From: Fidelibacterota bacterium
GTDB lineage: Bacteria > Fidelibacterota > UBA2242
DNA: 6,398 nucleotides
NCBI GenBank assembly: GCA_030655795.1
Contig: JAUSPJ010000360.1
Coordinates: 1 to 6,398, forward strand
Direction: 5' to 3'
Under the pieces are notes generated by a model. That model was not told the DNA's origin and did no database searches. It saw only the letters and a list, made by a program, of their open reading frames with translations. A program made the translations under genes and the position numbers. Each line of letters opens with the position of its first letter. The stretch's first letter is position 1. Of this stretch, positions 5,942 to 6,398 are shown piece after piece.

Positions 5942-6398
5942 TTACTCCAAGATTTCGGTTACGACGCCAGCGCCGACCGTGCGACCACCTTCACGAATCG
6001 CAAAACGCAATTCCTTCTCCATCGCTATCGGCGTGATTAATTCTATCGTCATCGTGATCCGGTCTCCGGGCATCACCATATCAACACCTTCCGGCAACTG
6101 GATTACTCCTGTCACATCTGTGGTCCGAAAATAAAACTGCGGACGGTAACCTTTGAAAAACGGCGTGTGACGACCACCTTCTTCTTTCTTTAATACGTAT
6201 ACTTCGCCTTTGAACTTCGTATGCGGCGTAATACTCCCCGGCTTCGCTGCCACCATACCGCGCTGCAGCCATTCCTTGTCAATTCCACGAAGCAGCAAAC
6301 CTGCGTTATCGCCGGCTTCACCACGATCCAGAATCTTCCGAAACATCTCTACACCGGTGACGACGGTCTTCTTGTGACCGCCCATGCCTATCAACTCA
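5942..6398 (-). CDS. tuf: Elongation factor Tu, C-terminal part
   Basis: EF-Tu carries aminoacyl-tRNA to the ribosomal A site as a GTP complex. Only the last 151 residues lie in the window; the reading frame enters from the right edge, so the GTPase domain is outside. The visible part covers the end of domain II (TVVTGVEMFRK, AGDNAGLLLRGIDKE) and all of domain III (KPGSITPHTKF, EGGRHTPFFKGYRPQFYFRT, then TTDVTG, LPEGVDMVMPGD, RFAIREGGRTVGAGVV). It ends EILE then TAA, at the family's normal C-terminus. A TTG at 6394 could look like a start but lies inside the gene: coding continues upstream with Glu, as expected in domain II. Whether the genome holds a second tuf copy cannot be told. Confidence 0.98.
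   Translation of the reverse strand, partial: ELIGMGGHKKTVVTGVEMFRKILDRGEAGDNAGLLLRGIDKEWLQRGMVAAKPGSITPHTKFKGEVYVLKKEEGGRHTPFFKGYRPQFYFRTTDVTGVIQLPEGVDMVMPGDRITMTIELITPIAMEKELRFAIREGGRTVGAGVVTEILE

Noticed and set aside
6081..6394. A TTG start at 6394 and a separate minus-strand 63-codon frame (6081-6272) within tuf
   Set aside because: Both are inside EF-Tu: the TTG is a Leu codon with coding sequence upstream of it, and the other frame is an out-of-frame shadow of domain III.

Overview
This window is an ordinary bacterial core-genome locus. It is one dense run of genes, all on the minus strand, joining the end of a tuf gene to the secE-nusG / ribosomal L11-L1-L10-L12 / rpoB cluster. In transcription order (right to left in these coordinates) it reads tuf (3' part only) - rpmG - tRNA-Trp(CCA) - secE - nusG - rplK - rplA - rplJ - rplL - rpoB (5' part only). 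No mobile element, CRISPR array, phage gene or foreign-looking segment is visible. The longest stretch without a gene is the 106 bases between rplL and rpoB.

Layout: the right edge (5942-6398) holds the last 151 residues of EF-Tu. A 49-residue zinc-ribbon L33 follows after 18 bases. The tRNA-Trp gene begins 10 bases after L33, and secE starts 55 bases past the tRNA. From secE the genes are packed tightly: gaps of 7 (secE-nusG), 8 (nusG-rplK), 13 (rplK-rplA), 20 (rplA-rplJ) and 35 bases (rplJ-rplL). Then comes the 106-base rplL-rpoB spacer, which carries a perfect 10-bp hairpin. The first 906 codons of rpoB fill positions 1-2719.

The genes serve gene expression as a unit. EF-Tu delivers aminoacyl-tRNA, and L11 and the L10-L12 stalk build the GTPase centre where EF-Tu acts. 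L1 forms the opposite stalk. L33 and tRNA-Trp are further translation parts. NusG binds RNA polymerase, whose beta subunit is RpoB. SecE belongs to the protein-export channel and is a customary passenger of this cluster. Because the tRNA sits inside the run, its maturation should cut a long primary transcript into a tuf-rpmG part and a secE-to-rpoB part.

Organism: clearly bacterial with the standard code (tRNA-Trp anticodon CCA). The NusG C-terminus (KVMVSIFGR..PVE.DFLQVE), EF-Tu (LLLRGIDKE) and the shortened beta i4 region of RpoB look most like the Bacteroidota/Chlorobi/Calditrichota/Marinimicrobia (FCB) side of the tree. The clear Shine-Dalgarno sequences before most genes argue against a core Bacteroidota genome. 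This placement is inferred from remembered family sequences, not from a search. I found no undescribed system. The points worth a second look are the rplL-rpoB hairpin, the absence of room for classical L1 and L10 leader autoregulation, three L12-binding repeats in L10, the rpoB start region, and a run of four TAG stops.
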